The position numbers and the translations under genes were made by a program. From contig CAZCFO010000002.1 of the NCBI GenBank assembly GCA_964497975.1, positions 124,001 through 188,000 on the forward strand: a stretch of DNA of 64,000 bases, in the 5' to 3' direction. This DNA is from JABFSS01 sp964497975 (GTDB lineage Bacteria; Patescibacteriota; Gracilibacteria; Peribacterales; Peribacteraceae). Under the pieces are notes generated by a model that was given only the letters and a program-made list of their open reading frames with translations, did no database searches and was not told the DNA's origin. This document shows, in pieces, positions 9,049 through 17,625 of this stretch (the first letter of the stretch is position 1; every line of letters begins with the position of its first letter).

Positions 9049-10020
9049 TCAATCAAGATCGGGAGCTGATTCTAAATCAAACGAGCGGCCACCCACCTGC
9101 AAATTCTTCTTTGAAACCCAAACAAAACCTTTGTCGGGAGTAATAACAGCAACATCGACAGCCCCACCCACGCCCGGAACGTCTCCCGGATCACCGCGTA
9201 TGCCATCCGAGAATCGTTGGATAGCAGTTGTCGTTTGGATTAGAAGGACAGAAAAATCGATGCCGTCTTGTAACGTCATGGTCCCCCATTGGATAGCGTA
9301 TTCTAGCTGCTGCAATTGCTGGTTTATAACATCCTGTCCTTGTGTGGAGAAGGCGTTATGAACAAAGGACAGGTTTCCAATTCGAGGATCAAACCCGAGA
9401 ACGATCCTTGTTACGACATCAAACTGGCCGATCCAACTCGCCCCAAATTCTTGTCCCTTTTTTGTGCTATCTCTCTTTGTCTCGACTTCTCCTGGAACAT
9501 TTACTATCAGGACTTGATGGGAACCATCAGGGTTATATCCGGCCAAATGGAACTGTAAGCGATCTACCGCTGCCATGCCGGATTTTTCAATTCCTGCCGG
9601 ATCAATAAAGGAAAATGTCAAATGTCCTTTTTCTTTCTTAAAAGAAATATTTGTGCAACCTTGCCTCTCCAGGTCAGCCTTGATTTGAAGAGGTAAGGCT
9701 TCGAGCTGTGCATGATACGGATATTTCTTTTCAAAAAAGTCCTCCAACTTTTTCCCGATTTCTTTGATAGTCATTTTCTCAATCTCGTGAATTCTTTTAA
9801 ATTCGTCAAGAAAGTGACTGATGTTCTTCTGTATACCATCTTGATCTTGTAGGAATGCCAAGCCTGCCATGATCACGCCGACTCTTTTCCCAAGGCGGTA
9901 CACTTTCGATGCGGAGTCGGAGCCGATCCGGCTGATATTCTTGTGATTGCGATACGACTGCCGACTATCTGCGGCGAGGACCATGCCTTCTGACGTGGTA
10001 GTGTTGATGCCGAGACTCAT
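9049..10020 (-). CDS. Proteasome-like Ntn hydrolase
   Basis: A 323-residue protein whose N-terminus aligns with proteasome beta subunits. Counting from the residue after Met1, Gly11, the VLAAD segment with Asp17, and Arg19 fall at the same numbers as in archaeal beta subunits. They are followed by SASKVYRLGKRVGVIMAG, matching the catalytic-Lys strand with about five extra residues. By that alignment the nucleophile position is Ser rather than Thr. The C-terminal third has GVGGAVDVAVITPDKGF, typical of this fold. It is longer than a usual beta subunit (about 200). The start overlaps the stop of the upstream HTH gene (ATGA), so the two are translationally coupled. A protease or amidohydrolase role is inferred; the substrate is unknown. 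Confidence 0.75.
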   Translation of the reverse strand: MSLGINTTTSEGMVLAADSRQSYRNHKNISRIGSDSASKVYRLGKRVGVIMAGLAFLQDQDGIQKNISHFLDEFKRIHEIEKMTIKEIGKKLEDFFEKKYPYHAQLEALPLQIKADLERQGCTNISFKKEKGHLTFSFIDPAGIEKSGMAAVDRLQFHLAGYNPDGSHQVLIVNVPGEVETKRDSTKKGQEFGASWIGQFDVVTRIVLGFDPRIGNLSFVHNAFSTQGQDVINQQLQQLEYAIQWGTMTLQDGIDFSVLLIQTTTAIQRFSDGIRGDPGDVPGVGGAVDVAVITPDKGFVWVSKKNLQVGGRSFDLESAPDLD

Positions 10021-10811
10021 AGATCGGAGGGAAAGAAGCGGAGTGCGAAGAACACGCCGAGAAACAGAACTGCCACCCAGGCGAGAGCCTCGATACCGAA
10101 GCCAATGCTCCCAGTTACAGTCTTGAAAAGCAGAAGTGCGATGCTTGACCACAGGGCAGCCGAAGGCACCCGAATCGCAGAAGGTGCAGCTTGAGCGTTG
10201 CGACCCGCAGTCCATACCGATGGCCGCTGCGTATTTGAATTACTCGTTGAGACGTTTGAGTCGGAGGCGCTTGTTCCGTTTGCTTGCAAGGTGTGTGATT
10301 TGAAGCGCGCAGGATCAACATTCGCTAGCTGGTTCTTGGTAAATGGTGAGGCACCATTCGCTGGGGTAAAAGAGGGTCTAGGAATTAATTGTTCCATTGG
10401 CGCTCTGTGGTCGTACCTCGCGAATGGAAAGCGGAGTGCTGTGGGCATCCGCAATTCCCGATAGCTCTTGTCGGTCAGCTGCATTGAGCGGGGAGATTTC
10501 TTTACGAGGTAGCCTTTCTTGATCAGAGCGCCCACGACACCTGCCGCGGACTTGTGGTCTGAAAGGCCGATGGTATCCGCAATCTCTTGTAGGGTCGGTG
10601 CAGAGAGATACCGACAGCGGTATTCGAGAACGAATTGCAGAACTCGGAGCTGGTTTTTAGAAAGCACGGTCGGTAGTTTACTACCCACTGGGTGGGTAGC
10701 GCAAGCGCACTGCGCAAAAAGCTGCTTTTTTTCGGTAAGAAAAGCTTCGCCTATCCTCTGCGTAAGCAAGGATTTGAACCCACTTTTTCGCTTCTGTTCG
10801 CCATCTAACAT
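10017..10811 (-). CDS. Membrane-anchored LexA-type winged-HTH protein
   Basis: A 264-residue protein. Residues about 48-115 resemble the LexA DNA-binding domain (LSKNQLRVLQF ... LQEIADTIGL ... LIKKGYLV). A long Ser/Thr/Asn-rich low-complexity linker follows (about 150-215), then two hydrophobic helices at the C-terminus (about 222-260). There is no LexA peptidase domain, so it is not an SOS repressor. The layout suggests a transcription factor tethered to the membrane. It is immediately upstream of, and coupled by ATGA to, the proteasome-like hydrolase, which could process it. The start at 10811 is the best in-frame ATG; the frame extends into the tRNA-Gln gene upstream and that part is not coding. 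Confidence 0.7.
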   Translation of the reverse strand: MLDGEQKRKSGFKSLLTQRIGEAFLTEKKQLFAQCACATHPVGSKLPTVLSKNQLRVLQFVLEYRCRYLSAPTLQEIADTIGLSDHKSAAGVVGALIKKGYLVKKSPRSMQLTDKSYRELRMPTALRFPFARYDHRAPMEQLIPRPSFTPANGASPFTKNQLANVDPARFKSHTLQANGTSASDSNVSTSNSNTQRPSVWTAGRNAQAAPSAIRVPSAALWSSIALLLFKTVTGSIGFGIEALAWVAVLFLGVFFALRFFPSDL

Positions 10812-10877
10812 CGTGAATATTTTGTCGTGGGCGTCAACGATGGCGTACAGATGCCCAAAAAATAGGTGACAGAATTT

Positions 10878-10952
<75 letters not shown>

Positions 10953-10984
10953 ATGCGAGTGAAATGGTAGCAGAACCGCGACGT

Positions 10985-11018
10985 GCCCTGAACCGGAGCG
11001 CAGCGACTGGTTCAGGGC
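10985..11018 (+). repeat. Perfect 10-bp inverted repeat
   Basis: GCCCTGAACC and GGTTCAGGGC flank a 14-nt loop. A 12-bp direct repeat (CTCCCCAATGCG, at 10946-10957 and 11018-11029) brackets the palindrome; the first copy includes the 5' end of tRNA-Gln. This looks like a small REP-type insertion next to the tRNA. Confidence 0.6.
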
Positions 11019-11130
11019 TCCCCAATGCGGAAGGAAGTTTACCAGAGTTCGTTTCCGGAAATGCACAACGATATATCCTGCTTTGGATGCTCATTTCTCT
11101 ATGTACGAGATCTTTAGAATACCTGCAATT

Positions 11131-11162
11131 GTATATACATTGTACGTACAAAAGTATATACT
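11131..11162 (+). promoter_or_regulatory. Toxin-antitoxin promoter and palindromic operator
   Basis: Two self-palindromic GTATATAC boxes (11131-11138 and 11154-11161) flank the 12-bp palindrome TTGTACGTACAA (11140-11151). The second box overlaps the -10 element TATACT (11157-11162), which ends 6 nt before the antitoxin ATG. This is the expected layout for autorepression by the antitoxin/toxin complex. Confidence 0.75.
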
Positions 11163-11168
11163 AAACAC

Positions 11169-11441
11169 ATGACTACCACCATCCAAGTCCGGACTGATCA
11201 GGGAACAAAGAAGGCTGCCCAGCAGATTTTGCAGGCTCTTGGTTTGGATCTCAGCACAGCTATTAATATTTATCTGGTGCAGATTATTGAAAAACATGGC
11301 ATCCCCTTTCCCATCGTGACCGAAAATGGATTGAGTGAGGAAACAGAGAAGTCGATTCTTAAAGATCTTGAAACTGCGAAGAAGAGCAGAAAGAGCTTTT
11401 CTTCTGCTAAATCCATGCACAGGGCTATACTTTCCAAGTGA
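11169..11441 (+). CDS. dinJ: RelB/DinJ family antitoxin
   Basis: A 90-residue protein with the ribbon-helix-helix start typical of RelB/DinJ (TIQVRTDQGTKKAA, then a long helix LGLDLSTAINIYL and the IPFPI motif). The charged C-terminal half would wrap and neutralise the toxin. It is the first gene of a two-gene operon; its stop overlaps the toxin's GTG start by 4 nt. A palindromic operator overlaps its promoter, consistent with autoregulation. It lies in the island between tRNA-Gln and a helicase gene. Confidence 0.9.
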   Translation: MTTTIQVRTDQGTKKAAQQILQALGLDLSTAINIYLVQIIEKHGIPFPIVTENGLSEETEKSILKDLETAKKSRKSFSSAKSMHRAILSK

Positions 11442-11746
11442 ATCAGGGCTCTCGAATTCCAAAGGCTTACCGCATCGTTCCCAGCAATCGCTACGAGAAA
11501 GATGTGAAGCGACTTGCAAAGTCCGGTGCGGATTTGTCAAAACTGGAAAGCGTCGTAGATGCACTCGCGCAAAACAAACTCTTGCCGGCGCGGAACAGAG
11601 ATCATGAACTGAAGGGTGATTTGAAGGGAATTCGCGAGTGCCACATCGCCCCGGACTGGCTCCTGTTATACAAGAAGGAGCGGCACCGTTGCATTCTTCT
11701 GCTGTTACGGACAGGGAGTCACCGCGACACATTGAATCGCGAGTAA
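11438..11746 (+). CDS. yafQ: YafQ/RelE family mRNA interferase toxin
   Basis: A 102-residue ribosome-dependent RNase of the YafQ type. The family's active-site residues are all present at the expected spacing: His56 (HELKG), His69 and Asp73-Trp74 (RECHIAPDWLLLY), and His95 (RTGSH), so the toxin looks intact. The start is GTG inside the antitoxin stop (GTGA), giving translational coupling. It ends one base before the convergent helicase gene. Confidence 0.9.
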   Translation: MNQGSRIPKAYRIVPSNRYEKDVKRLAKSGADLSKLESVVDALAQNKLLPARNRDHELKGDLKGIRECHIAPDWLLLYKKERHRCILLLLRTGSHRDTLNRE

Positions 11747-13402
11747 TTACACCCCGCCCTCCGCGCGCATCGTGCACCGCACGAGCCGTAATGTCGTGTA
11801 CGAAACCTGTTCCCCGAGGGTGTCGAACACCGGCCGCAGCCGGTCGGTGCCGCATTCCTCGAAGGCGTCGCGGATGCTCTGGATGTCGGGAACACCCTGC
11901 GCGAGGTAATCGAGCTCCAGCGGAATCCCCTGCTCCAGGAAGTCCTCGATGTAGAGAAGGACGCGGTCCGGCTTCACGTTGCAGGCCGTGACGATGTCGT
12001 CGAACGGCTTCTGTTCGTCGAGCATCGCGCGAATCATGCCCGCGCGGCGCAGTTTCACGCCTTCCCCGGTTTTCTCCTTCTTCGGCTTCTTCACTTTCTC
12101 AGGAGCAACGAACAGCGGCCGCGGCGTGTACGTGCGCATTTCGTCGGCAAGCGAGTCGTAGAGCTGTGTCACCAGCTGCTCTGCACGGATGGACGCTGGT
12201 GACCAGCGTTCCACGAAGAGACCGGCCGTGGAGCGGACACGGCTGAGCGCGACGTAGGCCTGCCCCGGTTCCCAGAGTGACGAGAGATCGACGATCATCC
12301 GGTCGAGCGATGCGCCCTGGGCTTTGTGGATGGTCGAAGCCCACGCGAGGCTCACGGGAAAGTTCCACGCGCCGAGGATCTCGTTGCCGTCGCCGTCGAG
12401 GCATGTGAACTTCTGCTTCTCGAGCTCGATGGTGTCGCCGGTGAAGAGCGTGATATAGAGGAGCTCTTCCGTGATCGAGCGGATATGCCCCAGGCTGCCG
12501 TTCACGTACAGCCGCTCGGGAGTCACGTCGTTCTTGCGGAGCATCACCAGGGCGCCTTCCTTCAGGTTCAGGATCTCGGGAATCGGCAGCGATTTCTTCG
12601 CCGATTCCCTGTACCGCTCGTCGCCCGCGTACTGCGTCGCGAACGAATGGACGGGTCCCGGAATCGACTGCAGGCGGCGCTGGTTGTACTCCTCGGCCTG
12701 GGCCCGGTGCGGGTAGAGCCGCGTGGCGTCGACGTTGTCGGAGAGCTGCGTGGTACGGTCATTCAGAAAATCGCGCACATCGTCGTTGACGATGCCCGCA
12801 CGGACGAAGTTGAGGATATCGAGGAAATCCGCGTCCTGCGTGCGCATCACCGTCGAGAGCAACGCCGGCCGGAACTCGCTGCGATGCCAGACGTGATGCA
12901 GGAACGCCCAGTCCTTGTCGTATCCGCCGTAGGTGACGGGCGGCAGCTGCGCGAAGTCCCCCACCGCGATGATGCGCAGTCCTCCCCAGGGCTCGTCGCT
13001 CCGGCGTGCAATCCGCGAAATCTGTTCCGCGGCGGCGAGCATTTCTCCGGAGAGCATCGAGACTTCGTCGATCACCACCACGCAGGCGATCTGCAGGCGG
13101 CGCATTACCCGGCCGCTGCGCATCGCGCGCGCGACCGTCGCTTCGTAGCCGCCTTCCATGATGCCGAGTCCGAAGAAGCTGTGGAACGTGCGTCCGCCGA
13201 TGAGCACCGCCGCCGCGCCGGTGCTGGCCACGACCGGAAAGAGGTCCGACGGTTTGTCCCGGAGGTAGTGATCGAGAAGGAATGTCTTTCCCGTTCCTGC
13301 CGCACCCGTTAAAAAGACATTCCCCTGCCGCTTGAGGATATCCAGCGCCTTGTCCTGGCAGCTCGTGAGTGCGGGGGGCGCTGCGAGGACGTCTGTGCAC
13401 AT
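11747..13402 (-). CDS. Pif1/RecD2-like DNA helicase with C-terminal HTH
   Basis: A 551-residue superfamily 1B helicase. The Walker A motif is GAAGTGKTF (near residue 33), Walker B is VVIDEVSML, followed by the GDFAQLPP motif and, late, the STIHKAQGASLD and ALSRVRS motifs typical of Pif1. After a Lys-rich linker (about 440-455), the last 100 residues contain a helix-turn-helix like that at the C-terminus of some RecQ/helicases (FDDIVTACNV ... FLEQGIPLELDYL). It probably resolves G-quadruplexes or stalled forks. The start at 13402 has an extended -10 9 nt upstream. Confidence 0.88.
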   Translation of the reverse strand: MCTDVLAAPPALTSCQDKALDILKRQGNVFLTGAAGTGKTFLLDHYLRDKPSDLFPVVASTGAAAVLIGGRTFHSFFGLGIMEGGYEATVARAMRSGRVMRRLQIACVVVIDEVSMLSGEMLAAAEQISRIARRSDEPWGGLRIIAVGDFAQLPPVTYGGYDKDWAFLHHVWHRSEFRPALLSTVMRTQDADFLDILNFVRAGIVNDDVRDFLNDRTTQLSDNVDATRLYPHRAQAEEYNQRRLQSIPGPVHSFATQYAGDERYRESAKKSLPIPEILNLKEGALVMLRKNDVTPERLYVNGSLGHIRSITEELLYITLFTGDTIELEKQKFTCLDGDGNEILGAWNFPVSLAWASTIHKAQGASLDRMIVDLSSLWEPGQAYVALSRVRSTAGLFVERWSPASIRAEQLVTQLYDSLADEMRTYTPRPLFVAPEKVKKPKKEKTGEGVKLRRAGMIRAMLDEQKPFDDIVTACNVKPDRVLLYIEDFLEQGIPLELDYLAQGVPDIQSIRDAFEECGTDRLRPVFDTLGEQVSYTTLRLVRCTMRAEGGV

Positions 13403-13411
13403 GCGGCAGGC

Positions 13412-13417
13412 AGGATA
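13412..13417 (-). promoter_or_regulatory. Extended -10 promoter of the Pif1-like gene
   Basis: TATCCT preceded by TGC on the minus strand, ending 9 nt before the ATG at 13402. Confidence 0.5.
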
Positions 13418-13454
13418 GCAGGCGCCCGCCCGTTGCCATGCCGAATCCGCACTT

Positions 13455-14387
13455 TTACTTTTTGCCCGCTATTTCGGGAATCCAGTGCTTCTTCAGCAAT
13501 CCCGCGGTGAGATCCTCCATGTAACCGAACACAGTCGGCGCCTTCTGCGCCGGATCTCCGTTGCCCATGCGCACGAGTCCCGCGAGGCACGCGTGGTATT
13601 CCTCCGTCCTGTCGTAGCGCATTTTCTCGATGGCCTTGCGTATCGACATTCTGCAGTCGAGGACGAAGCCGTCTTTTCTCTCCTGCAACTGCAGCCTGTC
13701 GGGATCGAACAGCAGGCGCATGTAGGTCTGTGTTCCGTTGCCAATCAACCGCAGATTGCTGCTCAGGGCCTTCTCCACCAGCACCGCAAACTGGCCGGGG
13801 ACCCGGGCCAGCGACGAAAACATCTTCTGCGTGCTCCGGGGGAGAAGCGCCCCCAGGTCTTCCTCCGACGCATCCGGATCGACTTGCGCCCGGTAGGTCT
13901 GCACGGCGCCTTCCTGTGCGGCGACCATCACGCTGGCGCCGTGGCCGATGAACATGCGCATCTCGCTCATCGCATCCTTGGCTCCCAGCGAATATGTCCT
14001 CTCGGGCAAATGCATCAGATCGTATTCCAGCTTCGCTTGTGCAAATTCGGGATCGCTTTCGCGGGCGTGATTCATCGATTCCCGCACGAGCGTCATCACG
14101 GCCAGATAAATGGCATCGACGGGCTCGATGCCGCCTGAACGGAATCCGCCGATCCGCTCGTCCAGGGTTCCCGTGTTTTTCCCGAACTGCCGGAATGTCG
14201 GCCGGAGCATTTTTGCCCGAAGCACGGCGTATTCGTTTCCGCAATCCGTTCCTGGGATCACCAGGCTCGTCGGCGGCTTGTCGATGCCGAGCTTGACGGG
14301 CGGCCTGCGGTTGAACGGCTCGCAGATCTTTTCGATCTCCAGGAGGCCAGCCGCTGCGGTGGATTCCGGTGTCATGGGGCCGGGCAT
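13455..14387 (-). CDS. Hypothetical cytoplasmic protein
   Basis: A protein of about 310 residues with no signal peptide, membrane helix or recognised motif. It is moderately charged and predominantly helical in appearance. A start at 14387 (MPGPMTPEST) is chosen because a -10-like TATTGT (14399-14404) lies just upstream; a longer frame begins at 14423. It is 52 nt upstream of the helicase gene on the same strand, but the helicase has its own promoter. The function is unknown. Confidence 0.6.
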   Translation of the reverse strand: MPGPMTPESTAAAGLLEIEKICEPFNRRPPVKLGIDKPPTSLVIPGTDCGNEYAVLRAKMLRPTFRQFGKNTGTLDERIGGFRSGGIEPVDAIYLAVMTLVRESMNHARESDPEFAQAKLEYDLMHLPERTYSLGAKDAMSEMRMFIGHGASVMVAAQEGAVQTYRAQVDPDASEEDLGALLPRSTQKMFSSLARVPGQFAVLVEKALSSNLRLIGNGTQTYMRLLFDPDRLQLQERKDGFVLDCRMSIRKAIEKMRYDRTEEYHACLAGLVRMGNGDPAQKAPTVFGYMEDLTAGLLKKHWIPEIAGKK

Positions 14388-14476
14388 TTTCGTCCAACAC
14401 AATATTTTGTCAATAACCTGCAAGGTGCGAATAATGGCTTTTTCATGAGAAAAAGCGGAATAGCGGAGGAAATTCG

Positions 14477-14505
14477 TTGAAGTCCCGCCAGCTCGTCCAT
14501 AGAGT
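14477..14505 (+). promoter_or_regulatory. Sigma70-type promoter, leaderless start
   Basis: TTGAAG, a 17-nt spacer, then TAGAGT ending 8 nt before the ATG at 14514. Confidence 0.65.
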
Positions 14506-14513
14506 CCGCGCCT

Positions 14514-14744
14514 ATGATTGAGAGCAATCTCTACATCGAGGAATTGATTGCCGTCCCCAAATCCGACGAGGGACTGAGGCAGTTCCTGGAAGCCGCGAAG
14601 CAGTTTTACGACCGCATCAAACGTATCAGAAGCCTGCCATTGCCTCCTGATGCCCAGGATCGTGCGATTCTGGCATTGGAGGGTGCGTTCCAGAATCGCC
14701 TGATCACCATTCTTCAGGACCCGTCATCGCGGTGGGGAAGGTAG
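14514..14744 (+). CDS. Small hypothetical protein
   Basis: A 76-residue, mostly helical, charged protein. It has a well-formed promoter whose predicted transcript starts at the ATG. No family recognised. It is followed 39 nt later by the spermidine synthase-like gene. Confidence 0.55.
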   Translation: MIESNLYIEELIAVPKSDEGLRQFLEAAKQFYDRIKRIRSLPLPPDAQDRAILALEGAFQNRLITILQDPSSRWGR

Positions 14745-14783
14745 GTAAGGGACGCAGCGACGGAGACGTGCAATACTTGTGTC

Positions 14784-16307
14784 GTGCATACGCGCGCCCG
14801 CCTCCACGGATGGCTGCTTCTCAGTACCGTCTTCTGCACGGGCGCATGCGTGCTGATTCTGGAGGTGCTTGCGGCCCGGCTGCTCGCGCCGTATTTCGGC
14901 AGCACGATGTACGCGTTTTCGAGCGTGATCGGCGTCACCCTCGGCGCTCTGAGCGTCGGGTACGCGCTCGGCGGGAGACTCGCGGACGCCCGGCCGAACG
15001 CCGCGTATTTCTTCGGCATCATTCTGGTGTCCGGTGCCGCGGTGCTGCTGACGAAGCTGCTTTCCGTCACGGCTCTCGTCCGATGGCACTCCGCGTTCTC
15101 CCTGGCGACGGGGCCCCTCGTCTTTTCCATTCTGCTCTTCACGATTCCTTGCGTGCTGCTCGGCATGCTCTCCCCCTTCGCGATCCGGCTCCTGCAGACG
15201 GAGGATCCGTCGCGGGTCGGCAGCCTTTCGGGAAACGTGTTCTTCTGCTCGACGCTCGGCAGCATCGGCGGGTCGTTTCTGGCAGGCTTTTTCCTGATCC
15301 CCACGCTCGGCGTGCAGTCGATCCTGCTGATGCTCGCCGCTGCCCTGCTCTGTATGGGCGGATTCGGGGTGCTGGTCTTCCGCAGCGGCCTGCGCCGGCC
15401 GATCCTTTTCGTGTTTGCAACGCTGCTGGCGTCCGTTCTTCTGGCTGCGGGCTCGCTGGAACGTCACAATCCCGACATTCTGCATCAGGAGGAGGGGCTG
15501 TATCAGTCGATGATGATCTATGACGCCGAATTCCACGGCCGGATGGCGCGCTTCATGCGTCAGAACTTCAACGCCTCGTCCGCCGTCTACCTGGATACCG
15601 GCGAGCCGGTGTTCGCGTACACGCGCTACTACGCTCTCGCCGAAGCGCTGCATCCCGACCTGCGCAAGGCGCTCGTCATCGGCGCGGGGGCCTACACGAT
15701 CCCGCAGCTGCTCCTCGGCAGTTCTCCCCAGGCGGTCACCGACGTCGTCGATATCGAGCCGTCGCTTCGGGACATCGCCCGGGAATACTTCGGCGTCGCC
15801 GATGATCCGCGGATCCGGACGTTCACCGCCGACGGGCGTCGGTTTTTGCAGGGCAGCGGCACGCAGTACGATCTGATTTTCTCCGACGCCTACCAGAGCC
15901 TGTATTCGATCCCCTCGCATCTCGCGACGCTGGAATTCTTCCGCGCCGGTTCGGAGTCCCTCACGGAGCGCGGCGTCTTCCTGGTGAACTTCTCGGCGCG
16001 CATCCGGGACGAAAATCCCTCCCTGCTCTGGTCCGCGGTCCGCAGCTTCCGGGCGGCCTTTCCTCATAGCGCCTTCTTCGCGGTGACGTCGAAGGACACG
16101 GAAGAGGTCCAGAACATCGTGTTCCTCGGGTGCAACCGGGAGTCCTGCGGGAATCCCTGCGCGGAGGCCATGGCATCGGCGTTCCTGGAGGAGGCATGTC
16201 GGAACCGGCTGACCGTGGACGACGGTATGCTCGCTGCCCACCCTCTCCTGACCGATGACTACGCACCGGTGGAATTTCTGGCGACCTTGCAGATGAAAGA
16301 CTACTAA
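14784..16307 (+). CDS. Membrane-fused spermidine synthase-like protein
   Basis: A 507-residue protein starting at GTG. The first 215 residues form six or seven hydrophobic helices. The C-terminal part is a Rossmann-fold aminopropyltransferase/methyltransferase-like domain: ALVIGAGAYTIPQLLL (nucleotide-binding turn), VVDIEPSLRDIAREYF, FTADGRRFLQ, YDLIFSDAYQS. The Asp-Ala-Tyr in the last motif corresponds to the spermidine-synthase active-site loop. Membrane-fused versions are common and mostly uncharacterised, so polyamine production is possible but not assured. AATACT ending 6 nt before the GTG may be its -10. Confidence 0.8.
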   Translation: MHTRARLHGWLLLSTVFCTGACVLILEVLAARLLAPYFGSTMYAFSSVIGVTLGALSVGYALGGRLADARPNAAYFFGIILVSGAAVLLTKLLSVTALVRWHSAFSLATGPLVFSILLFTIPCVLLGMLSPFAIRLLQTEDPSRVGSLSGNVFFCSTLGSIGGSFLAGFFLIPTLGVQSILLMLAAALLCMGGFGVLVFRSGLRRPILFVFATLLASVLLAAGSLERHNPDILHQEEGLYQSMMIYDAEFHGRMARFMRQNFNASSAVYLDTGEPVFAYTRYYALAEALHPDLRKALVIGAGAYTIPQLLLGSSPQAVTDVVDIEPSLRDIAREYFGVADDPRIRTFTADGRRFLQGSGTQYDLIFSDAYQSLYSIPSHLATLEFFRAGSESLTERGVFLVNFSARIRDENPSLLWSAVRSFRAAFPHSAFFAVTSKDTEEVQNIVFLGCNRESCGNPCAEAMASAFLEEACRNRLTVDDGMLAAHPLLTDDYAPVEFLATLQMKDY

Positions 16308-16368
16308 CGGCCAAACGAAGCGATAAAAATGCCTCGAATGCCCACTGGGCTACGGCTATTGTTGATAC

Positions 16369-16397
16369 TGGACAAGTAAGAATTTAAATGATATAAC
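16369..16397 (+). promoter_or_regulatory. Promoter of the surface-protein locus
   Basis: TGGACA, a 17-nt spacer, then TATAAC with an upstream TGA (extended -10). The ATG at 16426 is 28 nt further on, so this gene has a short pyrimidine-rich leader, unlike most genes here. Confidence 0.7.
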
Positions 16398-16425
16398 ACA
16401 CTCCTTGTTTTACTAAACAATCTTT

Positions 16426-17589
16426 ATGACTTTTATCAAGTCACCCGGTTCCGCTGTCCGCTTCCTCCCGTCCCTGGGGGGCTGCGCCTGCGCCTTCCTG
16501 CTGCTGTCGGCCTCCGTGCCTGCATCGGCACAGACGTACCAGGAGATCCAGAACTTCCGCATCGCGATGACGGACGGCGCGTATTCCGCCGCCCCCGGAG
16601 CGGTTCTGACGTACAACATCAGCGTCACGAACTCCACGAGCGTCGCCATGAGCAACGTGAGCATCAGCGACACGGTTCCGCGCGAGCTCATCATCAACTC
16701 GGCATCCGATAACGCCGATATCAACGGACAGGTCGTCCAGTGGTCGGGCCTGACGTTTTTGCCCGGCGAGATGAAGCTCCTGACGCTCAAGGCGACCATC
16801 CAGATGTCGGTCCGCAACGCCGCAGTCATCATCAACACCGCGAAAATTGACGGAGGCGCGATGGCGCAGGACACCACCATCGTTCAGAACGGCCTCGGGC
16901 AGGGCGTCGGCTTATCGGTGACGCATAATCCCGACACGGCGGTTGCGGGACAGATTGTGTCGTACACGCTGCGCCTGACGAACAGCGAACAGGCCACCAA
17001 GGACATCGACGTCCGCGCAAGCTTCAGCAGGAAATACGCGTTCCTGACGGCGACCGATCAGGGCCATCCCCGTGGCAATCAGGTGGAGTGGAACAACCTC
17101 TTCGTGGACGGAAACGCCGCGCGCGACGTCATCGTTTCCTTCAAGGTCGACGACGCGGTGAAAGCCGGCGAGGTGCTCAGCTTCAACGCGAGCATTCCGG
17201 GCTCCCAGGTCGAAGATCCGGTGACGGTATCCGCCGCCGGCCCCGCACAGGTTGCGTCAAGCGCCACGGTTTCCCAGCAGCCCGCCGATGCGTCGAGCGG
17301 CTATGGCGCGTTTCCGATCGATCCTAATGCCTACGTAAACGAGTCTGTTCCGACCGATTTCCTTCCGACGGCGGTCGCAGAACCAGCGCCGGCTGCAGTG
17401 CTCGCGGAAACGCAGCAGATTATGCCCCAGACTGGTATCGCCGACTTCACGGGCGCACTTGAAAACACCCGCATCTTCCTCCGTCCCATCGCCGAAAACC
17501 CCGCCGCCTCCGGCGCCACGGGACTGTCGTGGCTCCTTTCCGTTCCCGGTCTTCTGATCGGCGGACGCCTCGCGCGCCGCCGCCGGTAA
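16426..17589 (+). CDS. DUF11-like surface protein with [LM]PxTG-type C-terminal signal
   Basis: A 387-residue exported protein. The signal peptide ends near SAQ (about residue 36). Two DUF11-like beta-sandwich domains follow (about 45-165 and 168-275), each starting with an AxPG...Y.I.VTN-type strand, then a Pro/Ala-rich spacer. The C-terminus carries MPQTG, then DFTGALENTRIFLRP, a hydrophobic segment and an Arg tail. The same arrangement ends two other proteins in this locus (17626 and 27562), implying a common anchoring machinery. A role in the cell envelope is inferred. Confidence 0.85.
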   Translation: MTFIKSPGSAVRFLPSLGGCACAFLLLSASVPASAQTYQEIQNFRIAMTDGAYSAAPGAVLTYNISVTNSTSVAMSNVSISDTVPRELIINSASDNADINGQVVQWSGLTFLPGEMKLLTLKATIQMSVRNAAVIINTAKIDGGAMAQDTTIVQNGLGQGVGLSVTHNPDTAVAGQIVSYTLRLTNSEQATKDIDVRASFSRKYAFLTATDQGHPRGNQVEWNNLFVDGNAARDVIVSFKVDDAVKAGEVLSFNASIPGSQVEDPVTVSAAGPAQVASSATVSQQPADASSGYGAFPIDPNAYVNESVPTDFLPTAVAEPAPAAVLAETQQIMPQTGIADFTGALENTRIFLRPIAENPAASGATGLSWLLSVPGLLIGGRLARRRR

Positions 17590-17625
17590 TCACTGCGTGC
17601 GTTCATCCGGCGATTCCCCCCTTCC

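Noticed and set aside
7490..9052. A 520-codon frame antisense to the serine recombinase
   Set aside because: Leu/Val/Arg-rich without domains; the recombinase frame has catalytic Ser, zinc ribbon and correct order of domains.
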